NCBI GenBank assembly: GCA_947561395.2
Contig: OX387190.1
Location: 35,700,392 to 35,764,391, forward strand
From: Buxus sempervirens
Taxonomy: Eukaryota; Streptophyta; Magnoliopsida; Buxales; Buxaceae
DNA: 64,000 nucleotides
Direction: 5' to 3'
This document shows, piece by piece, positions 1-11,760 of this stretch. The first letter of the stretch is position 1. Every line of letters starts with the position of its first letter. The translations under genes and the position numbers were made by a program. The notes under the pieces were generated by a model, which was not told the DNA's origin, made no database searches, and worked only from the letters and a program-made list of their open reading frames with translations.

Positions 1-1994
1 GAAGAGATAAAGCCTCGGGAGAAGAGTTTTATCATATAGCGAACAACCTTGAAAGTGAAACTTAATATATATGGTTTGCCACGTGGAGATATATGCGGAA
101 ATTAAATTGGTTCTTCAAATAAGCTTCCCAATTGTAAATTACATGTCGAGGTTTCTATGCTGTATTGTTTCACTAGATAAAATACAAGCAATGTTCCGTA
201 AAATGGATGCATGCACTATGCAGGACACTTTCTAAGGACACTTTCTATTGGGTTGAATTGCAACCCAAAATGTTTAAGTCCAAGCCCACCCTAACCTAAA
301 TTCCAGCTTAGCAACTTCAAAACAGATTTCGGGCATACGCTCAGCCCTGAGAACAGATATTGGGCCAGGCTTTAGACCAATTTCATAGGAGTCACTATGG
401 CTTTCGCCGTGGTTGCTTTCTATGGCAAACTGCATGAAAATAATAGTTTACTCTTAGAAAAAAATATAGTTAATCCACGACAATAAAATCTTTTCTGCCA
501 AGAAAGAAGGTTAATCCACGTGGTGCGTTCAATCTATTCCACAAGCAAGGGGATGATATCGTCTACCGCAGGGTTGCTGCAGTAGACGATAAAATCTTAA
601 CAAGGCCCTCTTGGCTAAAAAGGCTCCGTCCTTAGTTATAAACAAGGTTAACCCACGTCAGCTCCTAATTTGCTTTATCAAAATAGGAGAGAAATTCAAT
701 GCTATTGAGGTTGTGTTTGAATCCTGAGAAAAATTCAAGAAAATGTTTGAATCCTGCGTGCATAGGGCATTTGAATACTAGAAAAATAAAAAAAATTTGT
801 TGGATCCAACATCAAAGAAAATACCGTAGAAAAAATAAGCTCATTTTCATCCGGCTATAGAGGTCTGAATATTAAAGAAACTGCGTCGTGAGAAACAAGG
901 ATTCTCATGACACAATTTCTTGGGATCCAAATGTAGTCAAAAGAAAATTACTAATATGTTTAAAAGAAGTTTTCAACTTGTATTATAGTTGATCGCCAGA
1001 TCATAGCAAACTAGCATACCCCCACCAAAAGTTTAAAAATAATAATAATAAACAAATCTAAGTTTTGTCAATATGTGTGTATCTTAATTTGTTGCAAATC
1101 TGCCTAACCTAAATCCTTTCATTAAAAAGCTTAATCTAAGATGGAGTTTTCCAAAAGAAGAGCCAACATGTTTTACGACGAAAGTGACCACAAGAAAAAG
1201 GCCTGTAATTCAAGCTCTTGTTCATGCATTATGTACCAGTCTCATTCATGAAATAATAAACTACAACTAACTTGCCTATCAAAGAATATTGTCCCTTACA
1301 CCAACTCGGTTAGTCGGTTGTATGGCACCACAAATGTCAAACACCCTACGTGGGTGAACAAACCTAACATTAATCATTATAAACAAATCCGAGATACTGT
1401 GGCGTCACAAAAAAGAAAAATCAGAGTCTATTATTGTTAGTTCAATTTGAATAAAATGACAATAAACATGGTGGGTATGCAGTATGCATCAATCAAAATC
1501 TAATATGGAGATTAAGAAAGATTTGGACGAGCAGGTTTGTCGGGATTATTTGGAGAAAGAATCTATAATTGAAAGAGCCTCTCCCCTGCGAAGTGAATCT
1601 TGGAAACGTGTCCGTTTCTGTTTCATCCAAAAAGTTACAGTACTATGTTTGTCTTAGAATTAAGAAAATCTAAAATGGGGAGGGCAAGTGGGAAGCCCCA
1701 ACCAACTCCTGAACCCAAGAAATGGAAGGTACGGATGCAACCTAATGGAGTTGTGGTCCTCTCTTCTCTTCTCCTTCCCATTCACAAGAAGAAGACAGAT
1801 ACGGAAATTCCCTTAAATATCGGGCACATGATCCCATCCACACTGTTCAATAAACTAAAACTTTATCTTTTCTGCTGATACCTGCTGTGTCTTTACAATA
1901 AGATTATGATCGATTGGTTTATGCGAGTACCCTTTGATTCATAGAAACGCCATTACAAAGATAAAATGCAACCCATCTGATGCATGGTACAACA
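1..1994. other. Intergenic, no gene recognised
   Basis: AT-rich DNA downstream of the ARM/TPR gene on the minus strand. Only short chance ORFs are present, none with recognisable protein similarity. A small inverted repeat (TATCGTCTAC with its complement, about 553-595) resembles the ends of the MITE at 2519-2652, but no target duplication was found. Confidence 0.5.
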
Positions 1995-4300
1995 CTAGAT
2001 CGCTTCTGCTAGGACACTTCGATCTTGGGTCGGCCGAGCCATGACGCCATTCTTTCTCCGCCCGGTTCCTTCTAGCCTTCTCCTTCTCCTTCTCCGTCCC
2101 GTTTTGACCAAAGGGTCATCGTCTTCTTCTTCCTCTTCTTCTTTAATGGTACACAGACCTGTAAAAAGAGAAAGGCGAACTTGCAACTTTAAGTGATTTG
2201 ATTGATTAATCAGAGCACGCACCAGCCAGGAATAACCCAATAATGGGTGCAGCTTATAAGCATGGAAACAAAACAACATCAGCGGCAGAGAAATTCGAAT
2301 TTCGAAATAGAAAGAAAAAATCGTAGTATAGCGTGGCGCCGTGGTAGACTTACACATCATGGAACTCGTCTTCTCCGTTGTTTCGTCAGCTTTTTGGCCA
2401 CCGACGTTATTACTCCCATCATCACCGCGTGATTCTTGTACTTCTTCGTTCCTGCTTGATGGCTCTGAATGTGCAGCAGCGAAAAGCCATGAGGCGGTCA
2501 TTTGCTTGTTGATCATACGAGCATTCATCCTCTACAGCGGGGGCTGTAAACAGCCCCTCACATTCCGTGTGGGCCCCACCATTCATTTGGGGGGCCCCAC
2601 ACCATACATGTGAGGGGCTGTTTACAGCGGGGGCTGTAGACGATGCCCACTCTGATCATACAGGCAGCGTAGTACGGAACCTTGACACGCTTCGTCCCTT
2701 CCGAGTTGATGAAGCCGTTGATGAACATGATGCAGTCCATCAGGCTTTCTTTGGCCAAACCCTTCATGTCATAGGCCTGCGATCTTCTCCAGAAGCTCTT
2801 GCTGTGAGAGTTCGTTGGGCTCGACAAGCAAAGAGCTCGAGTCGTGTCGCTAATGGCGGCGTCTGGTTCTTTGAGCAGCAAATAACATTGAGCTCTGTTG
2901 CTGTGAAGAACGAGTCTCTCTTTTCTGAACTTGAGTGGGCACAAGTCTAGAGCTTCTGAATACTTAATCACAGCTTCTTCAATAGTGCCAATCCAGAACC
3001 TCTCGTTTGCTTCTTTCTTAATCTGTTTTACTAAAATTCTTTTCTCTCGAGTTTCTAGTTCAGACATCTTTTTCTCTTTCTTTCTACTCTCTGCCTTCAA
3101 ACCCCATATCTCGTCTAATGCTCTTTCAACCCTTGCGTTCCTGAATTTCACTTTCTCATGCTTGTAACCGAGTAATAGTGATTGTGCGATTGCTTCTCCT
3201 ACCTTCGTTCTTCCTCCAAGGCTTCGAAGTTCTAACAAATCCACAAGAAACAGAGCTGCAACATCGATAACTTTGTATCTTGTGTCTGGGTCTTGAAGAA
3301 GTAGTAAAAGACAATCAATACCCATGTATTGCCAATCGTCCGAAGATCTCGAAAGATTGCATAGACTCTCTATTACTGCGTTCGAATCTGCAACGATTTT
3401 TCTCCCGGTTTTACTGTAACACAGAACTCTAATCAGCCCCACACCAGCAGGAGAGGTGTGATTTACCAATCCACCCCACATCTCAGACAAATCCTTTAGG
3501 AATCCCTGCGTGCAGATCAAATTTAGAGATCTCTCCTTGGAAGCAAAGCAGTTCAGGAGATAGAGAGACCAACACTGAAGTTGACTAGCCCATTCCTCGG
3601 CCTTGCGATTCTCCAGCTCTAAGCCTCCCAAACCTCTTGTGAGCAAGTCGCAGTGGTACTTTACTCTCTTCTTCACATCCTTGACATTTACAAAATTAAC
3701 GTACACGACCTCAAGGCAGGAGGAAGCTAACTGCATGGCTAACTCTACTACGTTCTCTTCATACTCAGCCACGGCATCAAAGGTCGTGTCATAGCTAGCA
3801 AGGTGTCCTAGTGCTCGAACGGCGACGCGTTGTTCGACCCAACTGATCTTTCCTCTCATAAGCTCCAGCAATGGCAAAATTACTCCTGATTCCGCTGCTT
3901 TCTCTGCGAACTCGACCTTGTTCATGGTGTAGGAGCCGATAACATGAGCAGCATAGTAGGGGATGTAGATATTCTGGTCTCTGAGAAGCCAATCCCTGTC
4001 GGTGATTCCTCTGTAGATCAGGCTAGCCATGCATTCAAAGATGCCGAGAGAAGGGAATTCCGGATTGTCGGGCTGAGTCATGGCGATGTTCCAGATCCCA
4101 CTGAGCACCAGAACGTGTTCTTGATCGTCTCTGCGAGGCATCTCCTTGAAGCATTTGGCTATCCCGGCTCTTCTGAGAGATGGGTTGGCCTCCTTCATGG
4201 TGCAGAAGAAACAGCATGGATTGGCACACGTTGGCTCATCACCGATCAGTTTGGCTTTCTTGTCGCTGGTCTTGTTCTTGTGCTGAGGCTGAGCTACCAT
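1995..4300 (-). CDS. ARM-repeat/TPR protein gene, coding exon interrupted by a MITE
   Basis: Encodes a soluble helical-repeat protein. The N-terminal two thirds look like armadillo/HEAT helices (segments around VAVRALGHLASY and DCLLLLLQDPDTRYK), followed by a charged linker and a C-terminal TPR block (about residues 425-540, with SNRAQCYLLLKEPDAAISD). The domain order resembles plant UNC-45-like ARM/TPR proteins, which are presumed scaffolds or co-chaperones; the function is inferred. The ATG is at 4298-4300. The open frame runs to 2558, but its last ~33 codons are MITE sequence. The native end continues beyond the insertion: ARMINKQMTASWLF and following residues (to 2354), then a GTAAGT donor (2348-2353), an acceptor ending ttttacag, and a last exon 2158-1995 rich in E/D then R. 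The insertion adds 143 nt (134-bp element plus 9-bp duplication), so the native tail is out of frame. The protein may still be made with a changed C terminus. The 2354/2158 splice is a prediction. Confidence 0.82.
2519..2652. mobile_element. Mutator-type MITE inserted in the ARM/TPR coding exon
   Basis: A 134-bp fold-back element. The left end starts GAGCATTCATCCTCTACAGC and the right end is its imperfect complement (about 15 of 20 match). An inner inverted repeat, CTGTAAACAGCCCCTCACA, encloses a GGGCCC-rich loop. It is flanked by an exact 9-bp direct duplication, TGATCATAC, at 2510-2518 and 2653-2661. A 9-bp duplication is typical of Mutator-like elements. Protein continuity on either side confirms an insertion into a once-continuous exon. 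Confidence 0.85.
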
Positions 4301-4800
4301 GGCTAACTGAGAGGGAATTAGTGAGGCTTTGGTTGTTGTTAAGTTATCTTAGCGAGTATTGGTCAGAACTTTAAAGGTGGAAGGTTCAGTAGGGTTTGTG
4401 CCTGTTGCTTGGAGGAGTGCGTGGTGACAGTGACACCTACCGGCGCACGAGAAGATTTTTATCGTGATGATTTGTTAACATGCGCCCTTTGACGAATAAG
4501 GAAGGGAGAGGCCCTTCTGGACCCGTTAAGTGAAGGCCTCAGTGGGTGAATCATATCGGTGGTGAGTCTACTGACAGGGATTTGTACTTTGCGGCATTTG
4601 TTTAAGAGAGACAGACTTGAGAGTTGAGAGAGAGAGGCCTTTTTCTGCGCTCAAAGCTCCTTTTCTGCCTCCGTTTCCATTTTCCCTCTTTACTGAGTTT
4701 AAAAGACCCCGGAATACGAGGTCTAACGCCAATACAGAATCGAATCTATTTAGCTGCTTTTGGCCAACAGTGAAGTCTGTTTGTTAAACATATGTTCGGC
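4301..4800. promoter_or_regulatory. Upstream region of the ARM/TPR gene
   Basis: Contains the presumed promoter and 5' UTR of the minus-strand ARM/TPR gene. I could not place a TATA box or transcription start with confidence. It ends at the target duplication of the hAT element. Confidence 0.35.
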
Positions 4801-4808
4801 ATATCACG

Positions 4809-5891
4809 TAGAGCCGGCAAAAGGCAATCCGAACCGACGGGTCAACCCAAAATGATCCGTCTTAAATAGGTTTGGGTTGACCCGATTATTAATTGGGTTG
4901 GGATTTTTCCAACCTGTCCGTAATCAGGTCAACCCAATTATGACCCGTAAACTGACGGGTTACCCGATTAAGACACAAACAAAATAGGAAAAATCAAAAT
5001 CTAATATATGCTTTCGTCTCACACTCTCAGAAGATCTCTCAAGTGCACTGGGGAAGTTGTTCCACTCTCCGATCGTTGTGGAGGGGCCAGTCGGTTTCGA
5101 TTGCCAGAGTCCCGTCGGCGTTGAACCACTGTGATTCTAGTGCCAGTCATCGTTACACGAATAGATCAACGGTTTTGAGCTCTTCGATGGAGGAGGATGA
5201 GAAGGCCGAGTTTCAAGGGAGCCGCAAATACATCTCTGATCTGCCCGACGATTGCTTGGCCTGCATTTTTCAGTCACTCGGCTCCGGTGATAGGAAGCAT
5301 TGTTCTCTTGTCTGCAAGCGATGGCTCCTAGTCGAAGGGCAAAAGTCGGAGCCATTTATCTCTCAACGCTCAAGCGGATCTACTCCCTTGATTCCTTCTC
5401 TTTTTTCTCGTTTCGATTCTGTCACTAAACTTGCTTTGAAATGCAATTGGAGATCCGTCAGCATCGGCGACGATGCTCTAGTCCTCATCTCGGATCGATA
5501 CTGGAACCTCACTAGCTTCAAGCTTCATGCCTGCCGTGAATTGATTGATGCCGGCATGGTTGCTTTCGTCGAGAATTGCAAATCATTGAAGAAGCTCTCA
5601 TGTGGCTCATGCTCCTTCGGCGCCAAGGGCATGAACGTTGTCCTTGATCATTGCTCCGTTCTCAAAGACTTGTTGGTGAAGCGCCTCTGAGGGCTCGTCG
5701 AAGATGTAAACTGGTTTTTGCAAAAAAAAATAAAAAAATAATCAGGTTGGCGAGTTGAACCCATTTATTAGCGGGTTGGGTTCGGTTTGGGATTTTTCCA
5801 ACCCGCAACTAATCGTGTTCAACCTGAGCCGATTCGATTAACTCTTAACCTGATTATGACCTGAACTGAATCCGATCCGTTGCCAACTCTA
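4809..5891. mobile_element. Non-autonomous hAT element carrying a captured F-box gene fragment (Pack-type)
   Basis: A 1083-bp element bounded by 12-bp terminal inverted repeats (TAGAGCCGGCAA on the left, complement of TAGAGTTGGCAA on the right, 2 mismatches) and an exact 8-bp target duplication, ATATCACG, at 4801-4808 and 5892-5899. An 8-bp duplication with a TAGRG-type end is the hAT signature. Both subterminal regions are filled with short GGGTTGACCCGATTA-like repeats in both orientations. There is no transposase; the interior is an F-box/LRR gene fragment. A related copy lies at 18723-19310. Confidence 0.88.
5089..5720 (+). pseudogene. F-box/LRR gene fragment, SKIP2/VFB-like
   Basis: The frame encodes an N-terminal leader, an F-box (ISDLPDDCLACIFQSLGSGD through the CSLVCKRWL core), then the first leucine-rich repeats (SFKLHACRELIDAGM, KKLSCGSCSFGAKGM). 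This is the order seen in SKIP2/VFB F-box proteins, which recruit substrates to SCF ubiquitin ligases. Only about the first 40% of such a protein is present. The likely native ATG appears as AGG before GQSVS. An in-frame TGA at 5688-5690 sits where the family has arginine (KRL-stop-GL), and coding similarity stops near 5720. It lies wholly inside the hAT element, so it is best read as a captured and decayed fragment. Transcription from a neighbouring promoter is possible but unsupported. Confidence 0.82.
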
Positions 5892-5899
5892 ATATCACG

Positions 5900-8095
5900 T
5901 TAGGTCTGGGCACTTAGCGGGCTACGGTTTTCGTCCAAGCCCATCAAGCTTGACCTTGCACTTTCAGAACTATTTATTCCCAAGCCTACCCATTAAAAGG
6001 CTATATAAAGCCCAAGCCCACACCCATTGAAAGAAAAGTTTTATTTTTTATTTTTTTGCCAATAATAAAATATATTGTATTAAAATAGGAAAAATAATAT
6101 AAATAACGAGGATCATCTATACAAAGAAATTAAATATACAAGAACGCTAAAACACGAGCTTATTAGGGTTCAAAGCCCTAATTTAAGCACTTTATATGTA
6201 CATACACATGTTAAATAAAAATATATTTATGAATATAATATGAATACCGGACAGGGTTGGACCGGCCCAAGAATTCCCTTACATGACCATGCCAGCCAAA
6301 AAACTTATCGTGCATTTTAAAAATGTGACGCAACCTGGCAGTTGATTATCTCCTATGTATGAAGTGCTAAAGAGATTTGGTATGCTAATTGTTCTTCTTC
6401 GGTTTGTGTTTAATTTTGAGTCAATGCTTCCCAATTCCCACATCACAAAAACAAGGAAGCAATCATCCAACAGATGGGGTAGTCCTCGCTGGCTCTTTAT
6501 ATACATTGATTTAACATGTAAACAAATATGATATTTCTTTAATATCAAAAATCTGATTTGGTTCTTTGATGACACCCTGAAACGAGGCTGGAATAGAAGG
6601 GGTTTGAAAGTGGGTATGTGTGTTTTCCAATGTTCCTTTGTCATAATGCTGTTACAGTTCCTCTTCAATCTCATTTGCTATGCTACTTTCAAGAGGAACT
6701 TCACAATATTACAAGTCGTTAGATACTCAATGTCAGACTGACATAATTACCTAAAATCCTTCCAATCCAGACCTAAAAGTCTATTAACTACCTAAGCTTC
6801 TTGAAATGAGCAAGCATATTACATAGTGATTGGCTAAAAATGATGAGGGACCACAAGTCCAACATCAATCACTTGCGCTTGAGATTGAAACCAGGGTGGT
6901 CCTGCCATTAACTGCATAATATATTCCATGTTGCGAGGTCTCTCATTCCAACTCACAAGACAAAAAGGAGAGAAGATACATACAGTACACTTGGGGTTGG
7001 TCTCAAGAAAATGCGGCTACTATACCATTTTTTTTCTTTAAAAAAAGGCAGCAGATCTACAGGATTTAAGTAGAATATGATGACGGTCACTAAGCTTACT
7101 CTTTTCGTTTCTGAAATACGTATCATCATGATGTGTGGTGTAGTTCTTATCTGGACATGTGTTGCCTTGAGATGCATGCCATTAGTTCTTGTTAATCGTC
7201 AAACCCCGCATGGACTTTATTGATTCCGAAGATCATGATTTTGGGTACCGGATTCAACTCACAGCGTGGACTGCATTGATTCCAACGCACAATTTCTTGA
7301 AGACATGTTACAGGCTTACGGCTCACGCGAGAGAATGTTAAACCGCTGAAAAGACGAAACTGGTTCTCCAATTACTCGCCACCTAAGAACTGGATGAGAA
7401 GATTGGATTGAACACTCCAATCCTAACCTAAGCATACATTGGGAGACCATGACACTGCCCTCCCAAGTTAAATCTGCTGAAAAAGGGAAAGAGAAAAAAA
7501 TATTTTGAAACGAAAGGGAACACTAATTTCGCAACATTGGTATAGATCTATAACTTGCATAGCACATGAAAAGCCTCTCATAGAATCAAAAGATCCATGG
7601 ATCACAATTCTTGCACCAGGAGTTTTAACTAGATCTTCTCAGGTACAATCATGGTTCCCTTGGACAACTATGGGGCTGAGCCCTATCATTTGATTTGTCA
7701 AACGATTAGCCAGGGATAACCTGCTTACCTTTAAAGCATGATAACAAAAAATCTTGCTTTTCTAATATATTAAAGAAGCAGCTATGTGTTTGCATAAGTC
7801 AAGCATAAAAGATCTCATAAAAATATTATGGTGCAAAAAAAAACTGAAGATTAACAGCAAGAAAAGATTTTGCATTTGGACATATGACCCAAAGAACCAG
7901 CCCAAGAACTGAACTACTCAACAAAAAAACCAAGTGCTGTGTGAAGAATTCCAACAAGTACTGATGAACTACCTAGAAGTTTAAACTTGCAGCACCAGCC
8001 ATACTTCGGTTTAAGCAAACGCAAAATCCATGTACAAAAGAAAAGCTTCATGGATACTTTTTAAATCCGAGTTTTCCCTCTCAGCAAGCTGAGCT
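5900..8095. other. Intergenic, no gene recognised
   Basis: AT-rich sequence between the hAT element and the 3' end of the SWIB gene. The ORFs present are short and unlike known proteins. The part nearest 8095 presumably includes the SWIB 3' UTR. Confidence 0.4.
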
Positions 8096-11000
8096 TCATT
8101 TGATAAAGTGAGGAGTGATCAGACCTGAGATTTCAAGAAACCCAACACGCTCTTTACCCCCAAATATTTTCTTCAGCTTTTCATCACAAACAATGATTTT
8201 CTTGTTTTCTGGGTCCTGAAAAATAAAGTAAATAAGGTTCAAAGAACCAAGTAAACACCAAAGACATTGTAAACACAGCAACCTATCATGATTAAACATT
8301 ACAAACTTGATCTCATTGTTAATCCAAAAGCCATCAACAAAAGATGAATCAGTTACCAACGTGGAAACAAGTCAAGGGACTTGAGTTAATAAGGGGAAAA
8401 AAAAAATCTCATATGCAGAACAGAAACAAGTGACAGTTCCATGAAAAAATATACATGACCGTATACAAAAAATTAAATACATTATACAATGCCAGAAAAT
8501 GACCCCAAGAAGCATTAAGATTCTGATAATGTCAAATTTCCCAACCTATATGATGATATATATGGTCATATGGAGTCCTTAATTGCATTCAACAACAAAG
8601 ATGATTCAGTTTGCAGGTAATCTAGCACTAGAATATCTGTTTGAATTGCATAGCATTTACCAGAGTTTTTTATATTCTATTGATCAATAGGCAACTCACA
8701 TCTCTCGTGTTATGAACAAAAGTAATTCTAGCCCACAGCAAATGTGTAACATAAGATTATCAGTAAGCTTCATCATATTCATCAATACCTGATAAGCATT
8801 TGAATCATTTATGTAAAATAACTAGAAGTTGAATGATTACGAGTGAGAAATTAATGATAACAATCAACAGTTTTGCTGCAGAATAACTAGAACTTTACCT
8901 TCCATTTAAACCTTCAGAGCAAGCAACAAATTTCACTTCATACATCCGAGAACTTAACACATTGTACATGCCATCTTCAAAAATTATGCTGCCAAGTGAA
9001 AATTTCTCTAACTATACATCTTCAGAGCAACAAAATGTTCAACTAGCCTTCATGGATATCCACAAGATACACAGAATCTTCTGACCTATCTACCTCAGCA
9101 TCATAAGATCACCTAATTGCCCCCTAATGTATTTCCAAAACTTAGGTACCACCAACTTCTTTATGGAGCAGGAAGTAGGAAAGATTACATTATTAGCTTT
9201 GGTAGTGTTTGGTTGTATTTTCATGCAGTTCTCCAGAAATAAGGTCTTCGGGAAACAAAATCAGGGTAAGGTGTTTCCACTTGAGGACATCCTGACTTCC
9301 CATACTCAAATTTCATAATAAACCTTGTCAAAATCATTTTCGCCCACAAACAGTGCCAAAAAAAAGTAATAATAATAATAATAATAAATTAAACATAAAA
9401 ATCAAAGAACTCTTTTCCAAAATCTTAGCCGAAAGCCACCATAATTAACAGAAGAATGACAATAAGCAAATAAGATGAATTCTGTCCCTAAAATCACTTA
9501 TAAATAACAGCACTGATGCAAATATTTTTAGCTACACAAACAATATTTCAACAACATAGCCATCATAGAAAATATCTTATTAACATGGAAGGAATGCTTA
9601 CGTAAAATGATTCAGATGAATTTATTATCTACAATTTTATATTGTCATTGAAGCTATTTCTGAGGCATAACTTGAAGCCTTATGCCTCTGTTTTTCCCTA
9701 AGGCTTCTTTCTTCAATTTTTTCCATTAGTTTTCAACATATCTTAATTGCTGCTTAAAAGATGCTGCAATAGAATGCAGACATGTGAAAGGATATAACAG
9801 GGTTCCCAAAGGCTTACAGTGAAATTCTCTGAATTTCAAGCCAAAGGGCATCATACCTTTTACCAAAACCAAAACCACAGAAAAATTACAGCTCCTTGGC
9901 ATGTATTGCATAAATTCAAAACACTAATTTTAGCCAAATGTGCAACAACTTGATGGTTACATGATTTATGCCTGAAGCAAATAATGAGAACCCAAGTAGA
10001 AAGTGACCAATATCCCAAATTCCTTCTTCTCATGATAGCTGTAGGCGTTGTAATTAATTGGTGGACCTGTGATCCTAACAAAAAGTGATGGAATCAAAAC
10101 AGGAGAGTAATAAATAACTTGGACCAAAAACTCTTCCAAGATTAGTGCATGTCTCACAGCTCACATTTCTTCCTCCTAATTACTCATTCAGTAAAAATGC
10201 ACCAACATGATGTACTCAGCACATGTACAGAATTTTTATGAACTTAATGCCTTTAAGTAATATAATTTGAAGAAATGTGCCAACCATTAAATGCAACAAA
10301 AGGGGAAAAACACAACTAACACTTCTATACTACATTATGAATCATTGTAAATAATAAAATGAGATATTTTGTGAATTACATTACTATAGCACATACAGAA
10401 AATATAAAAAGTTATGACTGCCAAATTTTCAACGAGGGACCTTTTACCTAGCCACTCTCTATCCTAAGTAGGTCGGGCTCTCTTGAACAAGAGTGTTCTC
10501 TTTTCAATTGTTTGTCAAATTTATGACTTCCTAATTAGGTACTTCATGAAATTGAAAAACTTTATAGACTGTTCTTGTGTGCATGACCTGATCTGAACAC
10601 GAAACTTGCATGGACAATATTATGTTCCCCTAAAGAAGAGGGTGGATTGAGATTGACTGATTTACATTTCATATAAATGGAATGTGGCAGCCATCCTTCA
10701 GCAGTTCTGGTGCATTGTTACATCTATTCCTTCTCTGTCGGTTGATTGGGTTGAGCAACATCAAACCCGAAAACACAATTTCTGGTATTGAAATTCCCTA
10801 CCTGTTCTACTTGGTGTTGGAAAAAAATTCTGAAGCTTAGAGACATAGCATTCACCTCAACAAAGCATAAAATTAATGATGGTTCAAACACTTGGCTGTG
10901 TATGATCAGTGGCAACCAATGGGGTCCTTATTTCAAAGGATAAAATGCAAAGCAAAGAATAAAATTAATGAGACTCCATTACCAAAAAGGTTGGTGAGAC

Positions 11001-11760
11001 TCCAACTACGTGGTCCTGCATCATTGTATGTCTCAGAGTCAAAAGTTCAAGAAAAAGCCAATTTAGACACGCATTAAACAGAAAAAAAGAGGAAAAAACA
11101 TTTATGTAAGTCGAAAAATTGAGAATGCTGTCAAACTAAGGACTTTTCATTTGCATTGTAAACACTTGCAGCCTTTGCCAACGCGGGGCAATCATATAAC
11201 ATTATCCAACTAGGGTAAAATCCAGACAGCACAAAAACTCAACCAAGAGAGAAGAAATAAAATAAAATAAGGCACAAACTTAACAGAGCAGAATAACTAA
11301 CCGAGTGCTAATAATTTATATTGGCTTGCGGCAGGTGGAGAACCAAACGCACGGTTTCCAGAAACAAACAAAAAGACAACGGATGTTCATCTATTGTTTG
11401 GGGAAGAGAGAGAAAGAGGGAGGGGGGAGGGGATGGGGAAAAGAGTTAAGAAGGGACCTGAAGATTGTGCTGCTTGATGTAAGCCCAAATCTGCTTAAGG
11501 GCTTGTGTCCGAGGGATCTCTGGGACGCCGAGAAAATCTTGCATTGCAGGGGAGATAGGTTTGGGCTTGGTGATGCCCCTGGGCTCTCGTTTTTTGGTCG
11601 TCGCAGGATTCGTCGAAGCAGCACAGTTTGCGACGCGCACAACGCGAGGGTTAGTAAGCGTAGGAGGAGAAACCAGTCGGAGAGTGGTCGAAGGAGACTG
11701 AGCAAGAGCCTGCTCTCTAATTGAAAAGGTGGACCAGTAACACCCCAACGACATCGCCAT
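8096..11760 (-). CDS. SWIB/MDM2-domain protein, probably organelle-targeted
   Basis: Two exons: 11760-11458 (101 codons) and 8215-8096 (39 residues plus stop), joined in phase 0 across a 3.2-kb intron (donor CAG/GTCCC, acceptor TTCAG/GACCC). The 140-residue product has an N-terminal region rich in S, T, R and A (about residues 1-60) typical of a chloroplast or mitochondrial transit peptide, then one SWIB fold (KPISPAMQDFLG ... ALKQIWAYIKQHNLQ ... CDEKLKKIFGGKERVGF ... GLITPHFIK). Length and order match the small stand-alone SWIB proteins of plants, several of which associate with organelle nucleoids. SWIB domains in SWI/SNF BAF60 subunits act in chromatin; this protein has only the single domain. 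The intron falls within the SWIB fold. Targeting is inferred from composition. Confidence 0.92.
9366..9388. repeat. (AAT)n microsatellite
   Basis: Short run of AAT trinucleotides in the SWIB intron. Confidence 0.8.
10615..10945 (+). mobile_element. LINE reverse-transcriptase fragment in the SWIB intron
   Basis: Plus-strand translation, with several frame changes and stops, gives pieces typical of the region after the L1 reverse transcriptase domain: CPPKEEGGLRLTDLHF, then PTCSTWCWKKILKLRDIAF, then a stretch resembling HKINDGSNTWLW. No ends, poly-A or target duplication were found. It is old and degraded. Confidence 0.6.

Noticed and set aside
2247..2613. Plus-strand ORFs over the ARM/TPR 3' end
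   Set aside because: Antisense shadows of the exon and of the inserted MITE.
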